Shown here: positions 20,680 to 30,947 of the stretch, piece after piece
Numbering within the stretch: position 1 is the first letter of the stretch
How the letters are laid out: each line of letters opens with the position of its first letter
From: Petasospora fabianii
Lineage: Eukaryota; Ascomycota; Saccharomycetes; Phaffomycetales; Wickerhamomycetaceae
DNA: 64,000 nt
Direction: 5' to 3'
Assembly (NCBI GenBank): GCA_022641835.1
Contig: CP048719.1
Span: 248,001-312,000 of the forward strand
Notes under the pieces: model-generated
Databases searched by the model: none
Told to the model about the DNA's origin: nothing
Seen by the model: only the letters and a program-made list of their open reading frames with translations
Position numbers and translations under genes: made by a program

Positions 20680-22725
20680 TCACTGGTAGTCCTCAAAGTT
20701 GAAATACCTGAAAACTGGCAGCTCCTCCTCGGACAAATGAGTAGAATCCTCACCAGCCTTGATCAAGTCAAACTCCTTTTTGTGGGTTTCATATGCCTTT
20801 CTAGCATGTCTCCACTCATTCAACAATTCAACGTTATTACAAGCACCATACAACGTAAGCTGACCATCCTCATCGAATCTATCCTCCTTCTTTGGCACCT
20901 TGTTACCTTCACAGATCTGGTTTGGAACCCAAAGACCAATGTCCGGCTGCCAGTTGTGGTCAAAGATGTTCCAGTCATCCATGGCCTTGGAGCCATACCA
21001 TCTCTTCAAGATCTCATCAATGGCATTTGGCATGTAAGCCTGACCACCTTCATACAATGTTCTTCTGAGTGGGAAGATGTCGTCGTATGTGAACCACTGG
21101 TAGTGCTTACAGTGGAATGAAGCCTCACCCTCCTTTGGATGGATGTAAGATGGTTTTTCTCTGTCAGTGATCCACAGAGCAGAGATATCGATGTAGATAC
21201 CAACCTTGACGTCAATGTAACGGGCATCAATGAACTGATGATCATTCTGCTGCAAGTAAAATGGGTTGGTCTGGAGCCAGTACATGGCATCACCCTTAGT
21301 TGGGTTCTCCACGACAAGAGTGTTGTTCCAGTATCTTCCAATCTTGTCACAGTCGTTGATAGAGACCTGCACATCGACATCGTTATCCCATGGCAAGTTC
21401 TGGGCATTGAAATACCAGCCAATTAAGTTACCGTAGTTGAACCAGGAAATGACGTTAGCATGTTCACAGAACTTAAACCAGGAACGGATGAGGTGGTGGA
21501 TGACTCTGATACGCTCCTCGTGGGAGATAATCTGTTTGATCCATGGGAAGTTGTAGTGATGGAGTTCAGCTTTACGATCAATTGGAATGTTTGGGAAGGT
21601 GAAGTAAAACTTATTGGCCTTGTCAACATTGTCTCTGGAGTATCTCAAGAAGTCCAAGTACTTTCTCTCAGCACGAGTTGGCTTTTCAATGTTCTCATAC
21701 TTCTTCAAGAGCTCTTTAAAGTCTTGCTGCTTGAAGTCGGAGGCATCCTGGCTGAGATGTGATTTAAGTTGGAGGTCCTCATTAGGGTAGCCCTTCTCCT
21801 CATATGTGTGAGTTAATTCATGTGCAATTTGTTCTCTATTCAAAGCGGCAGCCTCGAACTCGGCAACTTCAGCTGGAGAAACACTATCCTTATCATGGTA
21901 GATAGCAGCAAGACCTTCACGACCATATGGCGAAGCACGTCTCTTTTCTTTGACTGGCCAATCAAAGTACTTCACGTCAGTTTCAAAGGTGACTCTCTCT
22001 GGAATAGTCCAATAGTAGTGCTTGAAGATAGCAGAGCACATACCAATCATCTGTAAGTGTTCAAACACCTGCAACTTCTGATTATAAGTGGCATCATCAA
22101 GCCAAGGGTCCTGCTCGTCAAACAACTTGGCATAACAAACTTTGTGAATAAATCCGTAGAGACGATCTTCGTCACCATCGTATTCCTCAAGCAAGGAGTC
22201 ATAGGCATGGATGAACGCGTTTGCCGGCTGAGTGTCGGACCAGTCTGCCCAATGGAAGTCAATTGGATGAGACTGCAAGTACGCTCCAGGGTTGCTCTGT
22301 GTCTTATAAACGTTGTTCAACCTCTGGAGGAAAGCTGTGGATGAATAGTTTGCGTGGAAGTCGTTGGCGACTCTGTTCTCGTTAACAAACACTGCTGGTG
22401 TGCTACCGAGCTTGAACTGGTTGAGGAATCTCTTAGATTGGAAGAACGAACGGTGGAGTCTGAGCCAATAGTCTAGATTTTTGGTTGCCTCTACAAAAGA
22501 GGAGTAGTTAGACACATTAAAGATGAGTGAAGAGAGAAGGAGGTTAGAAGCGAACACGATGAGTGCTATCAGGACGAGGAACTTGGACTTGAAGTAGTAG
22601 TTCTGACGCTTGCGGTAGTTAAATGAGTCGTTAACCTGCGTTGGGCTACTCCTGAGGAAGGAGTTGAGCAGCACAATAGGTTTGGCAACCACAGCAGTGA
22701 TAGCACGTTTCACTTGCACGAGCAT
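20680..22725 (-). CDS. LicD/FKTN-family mannosylphosphate protein (Mnn4-like), type II membrane protein
   Basis: A 681-aa protein with a short basic cytosolic tail and a single membrane anchor at about 48-68. The long lumenal region ends in a LicD domain (about 395-560): WFNYGNLIGWYFNAQNLPWD followed by NDVDVQV, with the acidic metal/nucleotide motif at 447-452, and YIDISALWITDRE further on. In yeasts this architecture belongs to Mnn4 and relatives (PNO1 in Komagataella), which are required to add mannosyl-phosphate to N- and O-glycans in the Golgi. The Lys/Glu repeat tail of S. cerevisiae Mnn4 is absent. It lies a few kilobases from an MNN1-like gene, also a mannan-modifying enzyme. Paralogs exist (YJR061W), so no single symbol is given. 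Confidence 0.85.
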   Translation of the reverse strand: MLVQVKRAITAVVAKPIVLLNSFLRSSPTQVNDSFNYRKRQNYYFKSKFLVLIALIVFASNLLLSSLIFNVSNYSSFVEATKNLDYWLRLHRSFFQSKRFLNQFKLGSTPAVFVNENRVANDFHANYSSTAFLQRLNNVYKTQSNPGAYLQSHPIDFHWADWSDTQPANAFIHAYDSLLEEYDGDEDRLYGFIHKVCYAKLFDEQDPWLDDATYNQKLQVFEHLQMIGMCSAIFKHYYWTIPERVTFETDVKYFDWPVKEKRRASPYGREGLAAIYHDKDSVSPAEVAEFEAAALNREQIAHELTHTYEEKGYPNEDLQLKSHLSQDASDFKQQDFKELLKKYENIEKPTRAERKYLDFLRYSRDNVDKANKFYFTFPNIPIDRKAELHHYNFPWIKQIISHEERIRVIHHLIRSWFKFCEHANVISWFNYGNLIGWYFNAQNLPWDNDVDVQVSINDCDKIGRYWNNTLVVENPTKGDAMYWLQTNPFYLQQNDHQFIDARYIDVKVGIYIDISALWITDREKPSYIHPKEGEASFHCKHYQWFTYDDIFPLRRTLYEGGQAYMPNAIDEILKRWYGSKAMDDWNIFDHNWQPDIGLWVPNQICEGNKVPKKEDRFDEDGQLTLYGACNNVELLNEWRHARKAYETHKKEFDLIKAGEDSTHLSEEELPVFRYFNFEDYQ

Positions 22726-24020
22726 AGTGGACGTTGGCGATGTGTGGACAGGTAGTGTGGAGTAGAGTGGAGCCGAAGCCAGGGTCTACTATGCAGGAGC
22801 TTGTATGTAGAAGAGTTGGGGTTTGTTATGGGCTGATCTCTTTGGGGTTCGGTAACTTAGTCGAGGGCTGATCTGATCAAACCCGATGTGTCTGAGGGCA
22901 AGAGGACACTTGAAGGACTATTGAAAGGTACAAGCGCCAGGTGACGAGGAGGAAAAGACGAGACGTGTGTGTCGGTGTAAGGTACACTCTCAATTCAAAA
23001 GAAAGGCACTCGAAATATTTTACTGATGAAAACGGTAAGAGGTCTGCCGACCGGTTTGTCTGTAAGATCTCACGGTGAAATTTGGGCAACAAGTCGCGTT
23101 CCTCGAATGGTTTCTTGATTTGCGGGGCCCTGTGACAGACACAGAGTGTCCCGCAGCTGGCCGCATGATGTCCTTATCATTTTTTCGCCATTTTTACAAA
23201 AAGGTACGCAGAGGACGTCTCGCCAAGAAATCAGTGGCGTAAACTGATCAAGGACAAAGGCTAGCGTTTCGATTTGTTTCGTTTTTCTTGGATAGACGTA
23301 ATGCGGGGGTGATTCGCTCTGGAAGTTAGGACATTAGGGAGGGAGACTAGTGATGTTGGTGTTATTGGTGCTCTTGAACACCCGGTGATCGTCATGTCGA
23401 TTCCGGTGATGGTGTTGTCGGCCATGGGGGCCATCTTTTGCTCAAGCTCAACACCCCGTCTGGTTGTCCCAACCCCATGAGTTCTGGACAGGGGCTTGCG
23501 AAGCTCTGTCTTCGGGCGAACAACGGACAGGAAAGAAGAGCTCCCATTTAGCCATATTCCAAGACTTGTACAGTTCTACTTCTAGTGCTCGTGTCGTTCA
23601 CTCCTTCTTATCATCATAATCGCTTTGTGATAGCAGAAGCATGCAGCTAGGACAAATCGATTGCTGACCTTGTCTCGCCTTCCATCCTTTAACCAAGGTT
23701 ATATTAAATCCTTCACTAGATTGCGGACATTACAGCGGTAAATCCAGCTATCACCGAAGTACTGGCCGAGCGCTTGAATCAACAACTGCAATCGAACTGA
23801 CATAATTATCTCTGTTCAGGTGTTCCAGAGTTGCTCAAAAAATTATCGGCGAGCAGATATGGGCCCCATTACGACATGCTGTACAAGTGTCAACTGTCTT
23901 TTTAGTTCAACTATTTGACATCAGTAGTACGTCACCAGTACGAGTCTGATCATGAGGCCCCGCAGTTCGATTACAGCAGAAAGAAATGTCTATTCGATCA
24001 GCATTCTGGGAAATTATATA

Positions 24021-24058
24021 CTCACTCACTCACTCACTCACTCACTCACTCACTCACT
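24021..24058. repeat. (CTCA)n microsatellite
   Basis: About 38 bp of uninterrupted CTCA tetranucleotide units, roughly nine and a half copies, in intergenic DNA 280 bp upstream of QCR10. Probably length-polymorphic between strains. Confidence 0.95.
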
Positions 24059-24135
24059 TATTCACCCACAAATAATCACACTAACAATCATTTATAGCAT
24101 ATTTTATTGCATAAGGGCCAGAGATTGATCGATTT

Positions 24136-24143
24136 GCACGTGA
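24136..24143 (+). promoter_or_regulatory. CACGTGAC, Cbf1-type box in QCR10 promoter
   Basis: CACGTGAC lies 198 bp upstream of the QCR10 start. Cbf1 with Abf1 controls respiratory QCR genes such as QCR8 in S. cerevisiae, so the position is sensible. Binding is inferred from the motif only. Confidence 0.5.
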
Positions 24144-24163
24144 CCCCGCGAATCAAGGACAGT

Positions 24164-24173
24164 CTTCCGCGAA
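24164..24173 (+). promoter_or_regulatory. TTCCGCGAAC motif, QCR10 promoter copy
   Basis: One of four exact copies of this 10-mer in the window, all intergenic and close to start codons. About 170 bp upstream of QCR10; a related CCGCGAA is 22 bp further left. Confidence 0.45.
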
Positions 24174-24340
24174 CACGTTTGTTGTTCCCTCCCTCGCCTT
24201 TGCCCGCCAGCCAATTGCGAGCGCGCATTTGAAATCCTCACGAAAAAACCAACCGGGAAAAACAAAGACGAGTTGGCGTAGGAGACCTACACCTTGAGCT
24301 CACGTAACTCAACCACACGTCCAGTAGACACATCTTCATA

Positions 24341-24652
24341 ATGGTCCAGGTACGTCTCCTTTGATTCTTGCGGCTCGTCCGCGCTATCTTCTTGAAGAAC
24401 AGTCCTTCTAACACTTTGACACAGTACATCGCCAAGCCACTCCTCAAGACTGTCCCACACTTGGGTAAGCTCAACTTGCAGACATTGATTGCCTACACTC
24501 CAAACCTTGCCTTCTGGACTGTTGCCTCTACATTCGGTCTCTTCACCTACACCGAGGGTATCCCAGCCTTCCAGGATGCCATCTACAAGAAGCTTCCACT
24601 TATCGGTAACCACTGGATTAACGAGGTTGACCCAGAAGACCAGCCATTCTAA
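24341..24652 (+). CDS. QCR10: Cytochrome bc1 complex subunit 10 (Qcr10), one intron
   Basis: Exon 1 is nine bases (24341-24349, MVQ), the intron 24350-24424 (donor GTACGT, branch TTCTAAC, acceptor ACAG) and exon 2 24425-24652, giving 78 aa, against 77 in S. cerevisiae, whose QCR10 also has an intron near the start. After splicing the protein reads MVQYIAKPLLK, then LNLQTLIAYTPNLAFW, GLFTYTEGIPAFQD and KKLPLIG. This matches Qcr10 residue by residue across the single membrane helix and the intermembrane-space tail ending PEDQPF. Qcr10 is a small supernumerary subunit that stabilises the Rieske protein in complex III of the mitochondrial inner membrane. An unspliced ATG at 24368 falls inside the intron. 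Confidence 0.94.
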
Positions 24653-25267
24653 GCTGTCTCATCATCCATCATTCACCATTCATCAATCATATCATTTCAT
24701 TCATACGGAGAAGAATTGTGCTTTCATCCACTGACTTGGAAGTATTGCACATCGGTTTGTTGTTCTTGGTGACATCACAAATGTCACAATTTCCCCTACA
24801 CACATCCCCATCACTTTTGAAGTTGCTCCCATGGTTTCACAGTATTATAGAAAGCCAGGACACCTTCAAACGACGTCACGTCTGTTTATAGTTGCAAAAA
24901 CATTCATTTATTCAACGCATGATTGGTGTAGTGTAATGATTCATCTTGAGTGCACATCTACTTGGCATAAGACAAATAATGGCGAAACTCGAACATCCAA
25001 ATGTCTCTTGATATTACAGTACAAAGGTTAGAGAACGTAGTATACAATATGCCATAGAATTAAATCACAGTTGGTCAGTCCCGGCACGACTCAAAAGAAA
25101 GCGGTAACACATCTGACCTTCAAATACAAAAACAGGCTTGCAGGCGCCATAAATGCAAACGTCATGGGAGTCATAAATCTCACATGGAGGAAGACAAATG
25201 AACAAACAAGGAACAAAACAAAAGAATATTAACAGTCCAAATTTGATAATCAAAAACCAAAATGAGA
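24653..25267. other. Intergenic 3' flanks of QCR10 and the MNN1-like gene
   Basis: About 615 bp between convergent genes; AT-rich, with no supported gene or repeat. It presumably holds the two 3' UTRs. Confidence 0.5.
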
Positions 25268-27886
25268 TTAGCTTTGAACAACCTCAGCCAAAACAGGTTC
25301 CACGTGTTTTCTGCCATCAGCCTTGTTGACCGCCTCAGCATTAACATCTTCAGCAGCCTTTTCTTCAATCTTCTCTTGTGCTGCTTTCTCCTCAGCAGCC
25401 TTCTTCTCTTCGGCAGCCTTCTTCTCCTCAGCAGCCTTCTTCTCTTCGGCGGCCTTCTTCTCTTCGGCAGCTTTCTTCTCTTCGGCAGCTTTCTTCTCCT
25501 CGGCAAGCTTCTTCTCCTCAGCAGCCTTTTCATTAGCCCTCTGTTGCTCCAATTGCTTCTTCTTAGCCTCCTCTTCTTTCTGCTTCTTCAACGCTTCAGC
25601 CACTTTAGTATCGTACTCACTGATCTTTACAAGATCCTGCTCAAGCCACAACTTACCCAAGTAGAAGTTTCTAGTCTCGGTAATATTGTCATACTCAACA
25701 TAAGCACCACGATCAAGAGGATCAGTAGAGCCACCTACGATATCATAAGAGCACCACAAGTAACCCTTACAGATATTAGTCATGACCCAACCTCTAGCCG
25801 GCTCATCCTTATCATTTGACTTCTGACGATCACCACCTGGTGGGATCAACGCAGCACTGATTCTCACTGGTTCCTTATAATGTGTCTCAAGGTCCTTCAC
25901 ATCAGAAACCTCACCAAAGATCTGCTTGATACGATCATGATCCTTATCTTTTTCCCACGTGTCAACTTTACAGTATCTCATACCAGAATTGACCCAGAGT
26001 AATGTGTAGTCATCATCACCACTAAGATGTCCCGGATGGGTAGAGCAGAGTTCATGAGCGATAGTGTTGCGTGGTCTTTCAGACATCGGGGTGAGTTGAC
26101 CAACGGCAACAACGTTATACTTGTTGAATTCGTATCTCTCATTACCACTTGCGGATTGACCAAGCCAAAAGAGTTCTTTATCACCCCAGATTCTCGATGA
26201 TGTGGCAGACCAGAAGTTAATTTGGATGGATGTGAGGATACCAATGAAATGTGTTGAGCGTTTGATACCAACCACACCAGCCTCCTGAAGATGACGGAAC
26301 TGGTTCTTCATGTAACGGTTCTCGAGTGTGGTGTTGCTCACACGTGGGATTTGGTAGAGAGCTTGATCAACGGAGGTTGGCATGAGCTTCTGGAAAAATA
26401 GAGAATCATGTTCAGCGACTTTCTCAGCATTGAATCTATCTCTGAAGAAAATTGTCTCTGTTCTTTGGTATGGGCCCAATTGGAAGAAAGTGGACGGCTT
26501 GACAAGTGGAACAGAGTCGGTATCCATGAGCAAAATGTCATCAAAAGAGTTGAAGAGGTATGCAATCAGCTTGTTGGCGAAACCGTTAAACTTCCCCTGA
26601 TATTCCTTTTTGAGACATCTCTTAGCGTTGACAAACCAAACCTCTTGCTTTGGGAAGTTATGTGGAACCTCGGTCTTGATTTGATCATAGACATGGAGTG
26701 GGACATCAACCTCATCTGATCTGGCAACTTCGATGATCCTTTCCTGAACCTCCTGGCTCAAATCACCCTTGTGGACCAATTGGATAGGCAATTTATTGTT
26801 CAAAGCTCTGAGGACACGAATCAAGCCAGAGATGTCGTGTTCATACTTATCAGCAACGGAGATGACAATACCCTTACCATTCAGGGCCTTTCTCCATGAG
26901 TTCAAAAAGCATGACTGTCTGTTTGATGATCTCTTCTTGAGCAAACGAGTGAGATGGGCGACGGCACCTGGTACTTCTTCACCATCGGATCCATTCTCAA
27001 CATTATCGATACCAGCATCAGCACCATCATCCTGGAAAGAAAGAGGCATGTCTAAGTCGTCATAGTCATCAACATTGATGTAGTTCGACATCTTTGGAAT
27101 ACCACGAACGACTGTGCCATCCCATCTTGTGAAACTTGGCAATTCCCTTGAGAGCCATGGGAACAATCTCTGTTCAACATCATAACACATGTCAATATCT
27201 GTGTCTGATGTCTCATCCTGGGAGCCAAAGATGTTTGTGAAGATGGATGAAGTAGGTGTATCCTTGAGGTAGCACTGACCAAATACTCTGAGATGTGTAA
27301 CAGCATCAATCATCACCTGCTCGACAGCCAAGGTAGATTCGAGCATCTCCTTGTACTTCAACTCAAACTCTGCTTTCTTACCATCTGAAGGTTCCTGGTT
27401 GTTGTTCTCCTTCTTGTACTCGTTGATTCTATCCGTGATGAACTTGTTGTGGTCGAATGTCTCCTTCTTGTATTGGGCATTGGCATCGACAGATGGTGGG
27501 ATCACTTCCCAGTCCTCATCCAGCTTATAGAGCTCATCAAAGTACAACTGGCACTTCTTCTGCATTGGCAAGCCTGGGAATTTTTCCGTGAACTTATTTA
27601 ACAGATGTTTGTAATGATTTGATGTAGCAGTGGCCTTGTCCACCACAAGAACGGTATTTGGGTCCAGTTCCTCGGAATTAGCACCAGCTCCAGGGTAGGT
27701 GTAACCATAAGGGAGCGACACCTTTCGAGGGGAGGCGAGCATCACAATCTGGAATCCAAGCACAGCAAGGGCCAGCGCCACAACCAGTGACTTCATCTTG
27801 TGCAAGGGCAGCTGAACGGGGAGCCCGTGGAGCGTCTGGCGGATGCTATGTGTCAGCCTGTTTGTGTTGATCCTGAGAGCCGACAT
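25268..27886 (-). CDS. MNN1-family alpha-1,3-mannosyltransferase with a C-terminal AEEKKA repeat tail
   Basis: An 872-aa type II Golgi protein: basic N-terminus, signal anchor at about 32-51, a stem, and a catalytic domain (about 325-740). The catalytic domain shares with S. cerevisiae Mnn1: FLNSWRKALNGKGIVIS, LPIQLVHKGDLS, FPKQEVWFVNA and, at 453-457, LMDTD (the DxD metal site, D455-D457). The family adds terminal alpha-1,3-mannose to N- and O-linked mannans. Residues from about 755 to the end are not part of the catalytic fold. They form a long charged helix with seven or eight AEEKKA/AEEKKL hexapeptides, encoded by an 18-bp DNA repeat. An acidic insert (about 273-305) interrupts the region before the catalytic domain. 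Exact paralog (MNN1, MNT2-4) not resolved. Confidence 0.88.
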   Translation of the reverse strand: MSALRINTNRLTHSIRQTLHGLPVQLPLHKMKSLVVALALAVLGFQIVMLASPRKVSLPYGYTYPGAGANSEELDPNTVLVVDKATATSNHYKHLLNKFTEKFPGLPMQKKCQLYFDELYKLDEDWEVIPPSVDANAQYKKETFDHNKFITDRINEYKKENNNQEPSDGKKAEFELKYKEMLESTLAVEQVMIDAVTHLRVFGQCYLKDTPTSSIFTNIFGSQDETSDTDIDMCYDVEQRLFPWLSRELPSFTRWDGTVVRGIPKMSNYINVDDYDDLDMPLSFQDDGADAGIDNVENGSDGEEVPGAVAHLTRLLKKRSSNRQSCFLNSWRKALNGKGIVISVADKYEHDISGLIRVLRALNNKLPIQLVHKGDLSQEVQERIIEVARSDEVDVPLHVYDQIKTEVPHNFPKQEVWFVNAKRCLKKEYQGKFNGFANKLIAYLFNSFDDILLMDTDSVPLVKPSTFFQLGPYQRTETIFFRDRFNAEKVAEHDSLFFQKLMPTSVDQALYQIPRVSNTTLENRYMKNQFRHLQEAGVVGIKRSTHFIGILTSIQINFWSATSSRIWGDKELFWLGQSASGNERYEFNKYNVVAVGQLTPMSERPRNTIAHELCSTHPGHLSGDDDYTLLWVNSGMRYCKVDTWEKDKDHDRIKQIFGEVSDVKDLETHYKEPVRISAALIPPGGDRQKSNDKDEPARGWVMTNICKGYLWCSYDIVGGSTDPLDRGAYVEYDNITETRNFYLGKLWLEQDLVKISEYDTKVAEALKKQKEEEAKKKQLEQQRANEKAAEEKKLAEEKKAAEEKKAAEEKKAAEEKKAAEEKKAAEEKKAAEEKAAQEKIEEKAAEDVNAEAVNKADGRKHVEPVLAEVVQS
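25381..25530 (-). repeat. 18-bp coding repeat (AEEKKA hexapeptides) in the MNN1-like gene
   Basis: Tandem 18-bp units built on TTCTTCTCYTCRGCRGCC (plus strand) encode AEEKKA in the minus-strand gene. Synonymous differences between units (CAG/CGG, TCC/TCT) show the array is not freshly expanded. Confidence 0.88.
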
Positions 27887-29848
27887 GGGTAGTAATCTGG
27901 TATGGTTGGTTCAAGATTAGGGGAAGCAACCAGTAGAATGCGGTTAGCTTTGTAGGTGGGTGAGCAATGAGAGGTTAATGTGAGATTGATTAGTGAGAAG
28001 GACAGTGATTAAGTGTATGTGGAGGTTCAAGCCCTGTGTGGGCGTGTGAATGTGACGACGGACGGGCAAGACGGTATAAAGAAGTCCGAGCTGGCCATCC
28101 AGGCTGCCTCTTGGTTCAGCTTGATTTTTTGTTCGCCGGCAGCAGATCTGAAATTTACCTGGCGCGGTGTCGGCACAGCAGCCTAAAGCGCCTCTTACCG
28201 GCAGTTGCAGAGATAATAACATATGCCGAATTTCGGTTGTACAGACGATAAGCGCCAATAGGAGCAGTCCAAAGGTTGGAGTGGAGACTGGCTGTGGATG
28301 TTAGCAGATATCTGCTGTTTCCATTAGGGCACAAGGCTTCAGAGTGAAAACAAGCCACCGGTAGCGGAGCGGAGATCAAGCATGGAGACGCTGGTTTGAT
28401 TCGCGACGCTACTCAAGCGAATGCAATGCTAATACAGACGCGTGGTCCAGGAACAGAGATTATTAGCTGAAGTGGTACTTGCCGTTGATGGACTTCAATG
28501 GTAGGCTGTTAATGGTAGCGATGGTTCACCGAGACTCACTGCTTAGAGCTCGCTGTATCGGATGCGAGCCGAGGTGGCCAGACCCCCGGCGCTCTACTTA
28601 ATAACAGACACGACATACCGAGTCCTGGGCAAGCCACGTAGCACCGAGGCTCAACTGAAGGGGTTCCAGCTTTTTGTGAGACCGCCTAGATATCGCTTTG
28701 TCCCGGAATGTCTGATGTCCTTTGGTGGAAAGTCCTCCCTGAGATTGCTTATTATGTCTCGGTGATGACACCTAAGCCCATTTGGCCCTCCAACTTTACA
28801 TCTAGCTATGCTACATCTAGACTAGCTATACCTCCAGCATGACTTCAATTCAAATAAAAAAAAAGAAAAGAACATGGAGAATGAAGCATGTCGCTTGCCT
28901 ATCCCATCAGTTACTGCTCTGAATTAAGTACCTGCTAGCTCACATCATTTATTTGTACCAGGGACCAATCACAATAATTCTCTTGCACGGGTCGAGGCTT
29001 TGATCGGCACCCCCTTACTGATACGTCATAATGTCTCACCCCAACATTTGTCCCTTCGTCAAATTAGCATAACCTGCTTTAGATATGATGGAATTCATTC
29101 CCGAATTTAACCAGTGTATTTCAGCATCTACATACCAGAAAGTCTCATTCCCTCTTTGAAAAGGTTTAGTTTTGATCATGTGCTTGCGTACTCAGTTCAA
29201 CAATGCATTCGCATTGTCTTCCCGGCCATTAGTCCCGCTAGCCATCTTCAGTACATCGCATATATACAAGAAGTCATTTCCCATCATTATCAACACTTCA
29301 GAACAGCGCCCGTGCTCTTCTAGATATCTTCTGTAGCCTCACCCCACACAGCGCCTAAAGCGATGATTTTAACGCATCATATTGTATCATCCAGATGAAC
29401 TTACGATTAATGCGCCGACTGTAACCGCGGCGTCCCGCCTACGTCCGGCGCGGAGTAGGATGAGGAGTACCGAGGATATTGAATTACCATTACAGATCAT
29501 ATATAAGCTTGAAGTAAGACAGAATTATCTCAGTAGGATCCAAAACCTCTATATTATCTGTATTGATGCTTATTATTGTAAAGTTCTGTTGAAAAATAAA
29601 TAATACGCTTCTATCAAACTGAGATTTAAAAATAAAAATCGAAATACACGAAGTTAGTTTCTAGAGAAAATTGCTAAAATGGGTGTCCGGATGTTTAAAG
29701 GGAACACGCGGTGTCCGGGTTAATTTGGGGTTAGTTTTTTTCGCTTATTAAGCTCAATACTAATTAATACAATCTACATGGGTACACTTCACTTCGTTAT
29801 TTAAATGAGTCGTTACTATCGTTATTGAAATTATAAACTTAGCTATCA
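27887..29848. other. Intergenic stretch with AT-rich right half
   Basis: About 2 kb. The left part is the promoter of the MNN1-like gene. The right part from about 29480 is strikingly AT-rich compared with its surroundings and carries two GGTGTCCGG motifs (29682-29690, 29710-29718). A GC-rich hairpin-like CCGCG...CGCGG lies near 29427-29455. No tRNA, ORF or transposon is supported. Confidence 0.5.
29682..29718 (+). repeat. Two telomere-repeat/Rap1-like GGTGTCCGG motifs
   Basis: GGTGTCCGG occurs at 29682 and again 28 bp later at 29710. The first continues as GGTGTCCGGATGTTTAA, resembling the known Candida albicans telomere repeat (GGTGTACGGATGTCTAA in the same register). The reverse complement ACATCCGGACACC fits a Rap1-type site. 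Two copies only; this may be a binding site rather than telomeric debris. Confidence 0.35.
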
Positions 29849-30523
29849 TTACATAAGAGCTTGCTCCTCTTTCTCTTGTTGTGCCCTTTTTTCTTCCTCT
29901 TCCCTTTGTCTTTCAAGTTCTCTCTCCTTCTCAATTTGAAGTTCCAAGACGGATTTACCCTTAGCGGCCTTCTTCGATGTCAATGGTCTATCTGGTCTGA
30001 TTCTTAGCTTATCAGGAAGTGGTTCAAATTTCGGATGTGCAAGATCACAGTCTGGACCATCGGGACAGAACCCTGTTAAATAGTTTTGACAGATAATCTT
30101 CTTGATGTGTCTGTTCTTGCAGTTTGGACCTTCGGGACAGAACCCCTTTGAATAGTTCAAGCACTCGGGAATCTTACTTTGCGGGTCAATATGGAGGTAT
30201 TGACATTCTGGTGTTTGCGTACAGAATCCATTCTTACTAAAGAACAGACACTCGGGCATCTTTCTAAGATTGTACTCATGCAAGAACTCACAATGATCAC
30301 CTTTCTTGCAAAGACCACGAAGCCAATGCTTGCACACAATTTTGTTGTGGAAGATGGAGTCAACGTGCTTGTTTGGACAATCATCTCCGTTGGGACAACC
30401 ACCATGTCCGTTATAGAATTGACATACTGGTCTATCAGGATCAAGCCCAAAATGGAACTCTGATCGTAGGAAGGGCTCAAACTTGAAAGGGTAATTCGAT
30501 GTATCTGGATGTATAGCTGACAT
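29849..30523 (-). CDS. YTH1: mRNA 3'-end processing zinc-finger protein Yth1 (CPSF30)
   Basis: A 224-aa protein (208 in S. cerevisiae) with five CCCH zinc fingers in tandem between about residues 31 and 175: [39 protein letters not shown], a third with [10 protein letters not shown], a fourth with [12 protein letters not shown] and a fifth with [12 protein letters not shown]. Spacing is C-x7/8-C-x5-C-x3-H. Yth1/CPSF30 is the subunit of the cleavage and polyadenylation factor that reads the A-rich upstream signal. The start is MSAIHPD at 30521-30523; the frame is open further upstream but that part is not conserved. The C-terminus adds an Arg/Glu-rich helix. Divergent from YEN1 with 424 bp between starts. 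Confidence 0.94.
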   Translation of the reverse strand: MSAIHPDTSNYPFKFEPFLRSEFHFGLDPDRPVCQFYNGHGGCPNGDDCPNKHVDSIFHNKIVCKHWLRGLCKKGDHCEFLHEYNLRKMPECLFFSKNGFCTQTPECQYLHIDPQSKIPECLNYSKGFCPEGPNCKNRHIKKIICQNYLTGFCPDGPDCDLAHPKFEPLPDKLRIRPDRPLTSKKAAKGKSVLELQIEKERELERQREEEEKRAQQEKEEQALM

Positions 30524-30947
30524 GATTGTGAAGGAAGAGTGAAGCAACTCTGAGATGCTGGGTTGGTTGGCAAGGGACAGACAAGGATGCTTTTGTTTGG
30601 TGGATGGCGGCTCCTTATAAAACGATCTTCGAAAAAGTTCGCGAAAATTCCGCGAACTCGTTTGCCGCTTCGGTGCTTTTACCCCACAGAGCATTAGTTG
30701 GGCGGACTGTTGCAATTGGCTTAAACAGCGCCGCTTGATTTATAATAAAACTCTATAACACTCTAGAGAGTAACCTGGAAGTGATAAAACTTACGTAATA
30801 GTATCAGCACCACACCTTTGAGCCACCAGAACAATGCTAGGTCGTTGGAGTACAGAAAAGTAAAATCTGTAAACAGCGCGAAGCATCTGGACAACCAAGC
30901 TCTGTAAGACTCACCTGCTTGCCTCAATCAACGCAGCTTCCAAGCTA
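30524..30947. promoter_or_regulatory. Divergent YTH1/YEN1 promoter
   Basis: 424 bp between divergent start codons. Near the YTH1 side it holds the palindrome TTCGCGAA (30638-30645, containing CGCGAAA) and TTCCGCGAAC (30648-30657). CGCGAAA is the SBF core, so G1/S control is possible. Confidence 0.5.
30638..30657 (+). promoter_or_regulatory. TTCGCGAA palindrome followed by TTCCGCGAAC
   Basis: Two related boxes two bases apart. The 10-mer is one of four exact copies in the window; the palindrome recurs in the DID4/SYN8 promoter (44002-44009). The factor is unknown. Confidence 0.45.

Larger units (their letters stand above)
22726..24340. other. Intergenic stretch upstream of QCR10 and of the Mnn4-like gene
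   Basis: About 1.6 kb between divergent genes without a supported ORF. Its left part is the promoter of the Mnn4-like gene. It holds a CTCA microsatellite (24021-24058) and, near QCR10, a CACGTGAC box and TTCCGCGAAC. The length is large for two housekeeping promoters, so an unrecognised non-coding transcript is possible, but nothing shows it. Confidence 0.5.

Noticed and set aside
25262-25819. Leu/Ser-rich 185-codon frame opposite the MNN1-like tail
   Set aside because: Antisense of the AEEKKA repeat; the repeat explains its length and composition.
28010-28060. GGTTCAAGCCC, tRNA B-box-like
   Set aside because: No stem or A-box around it.
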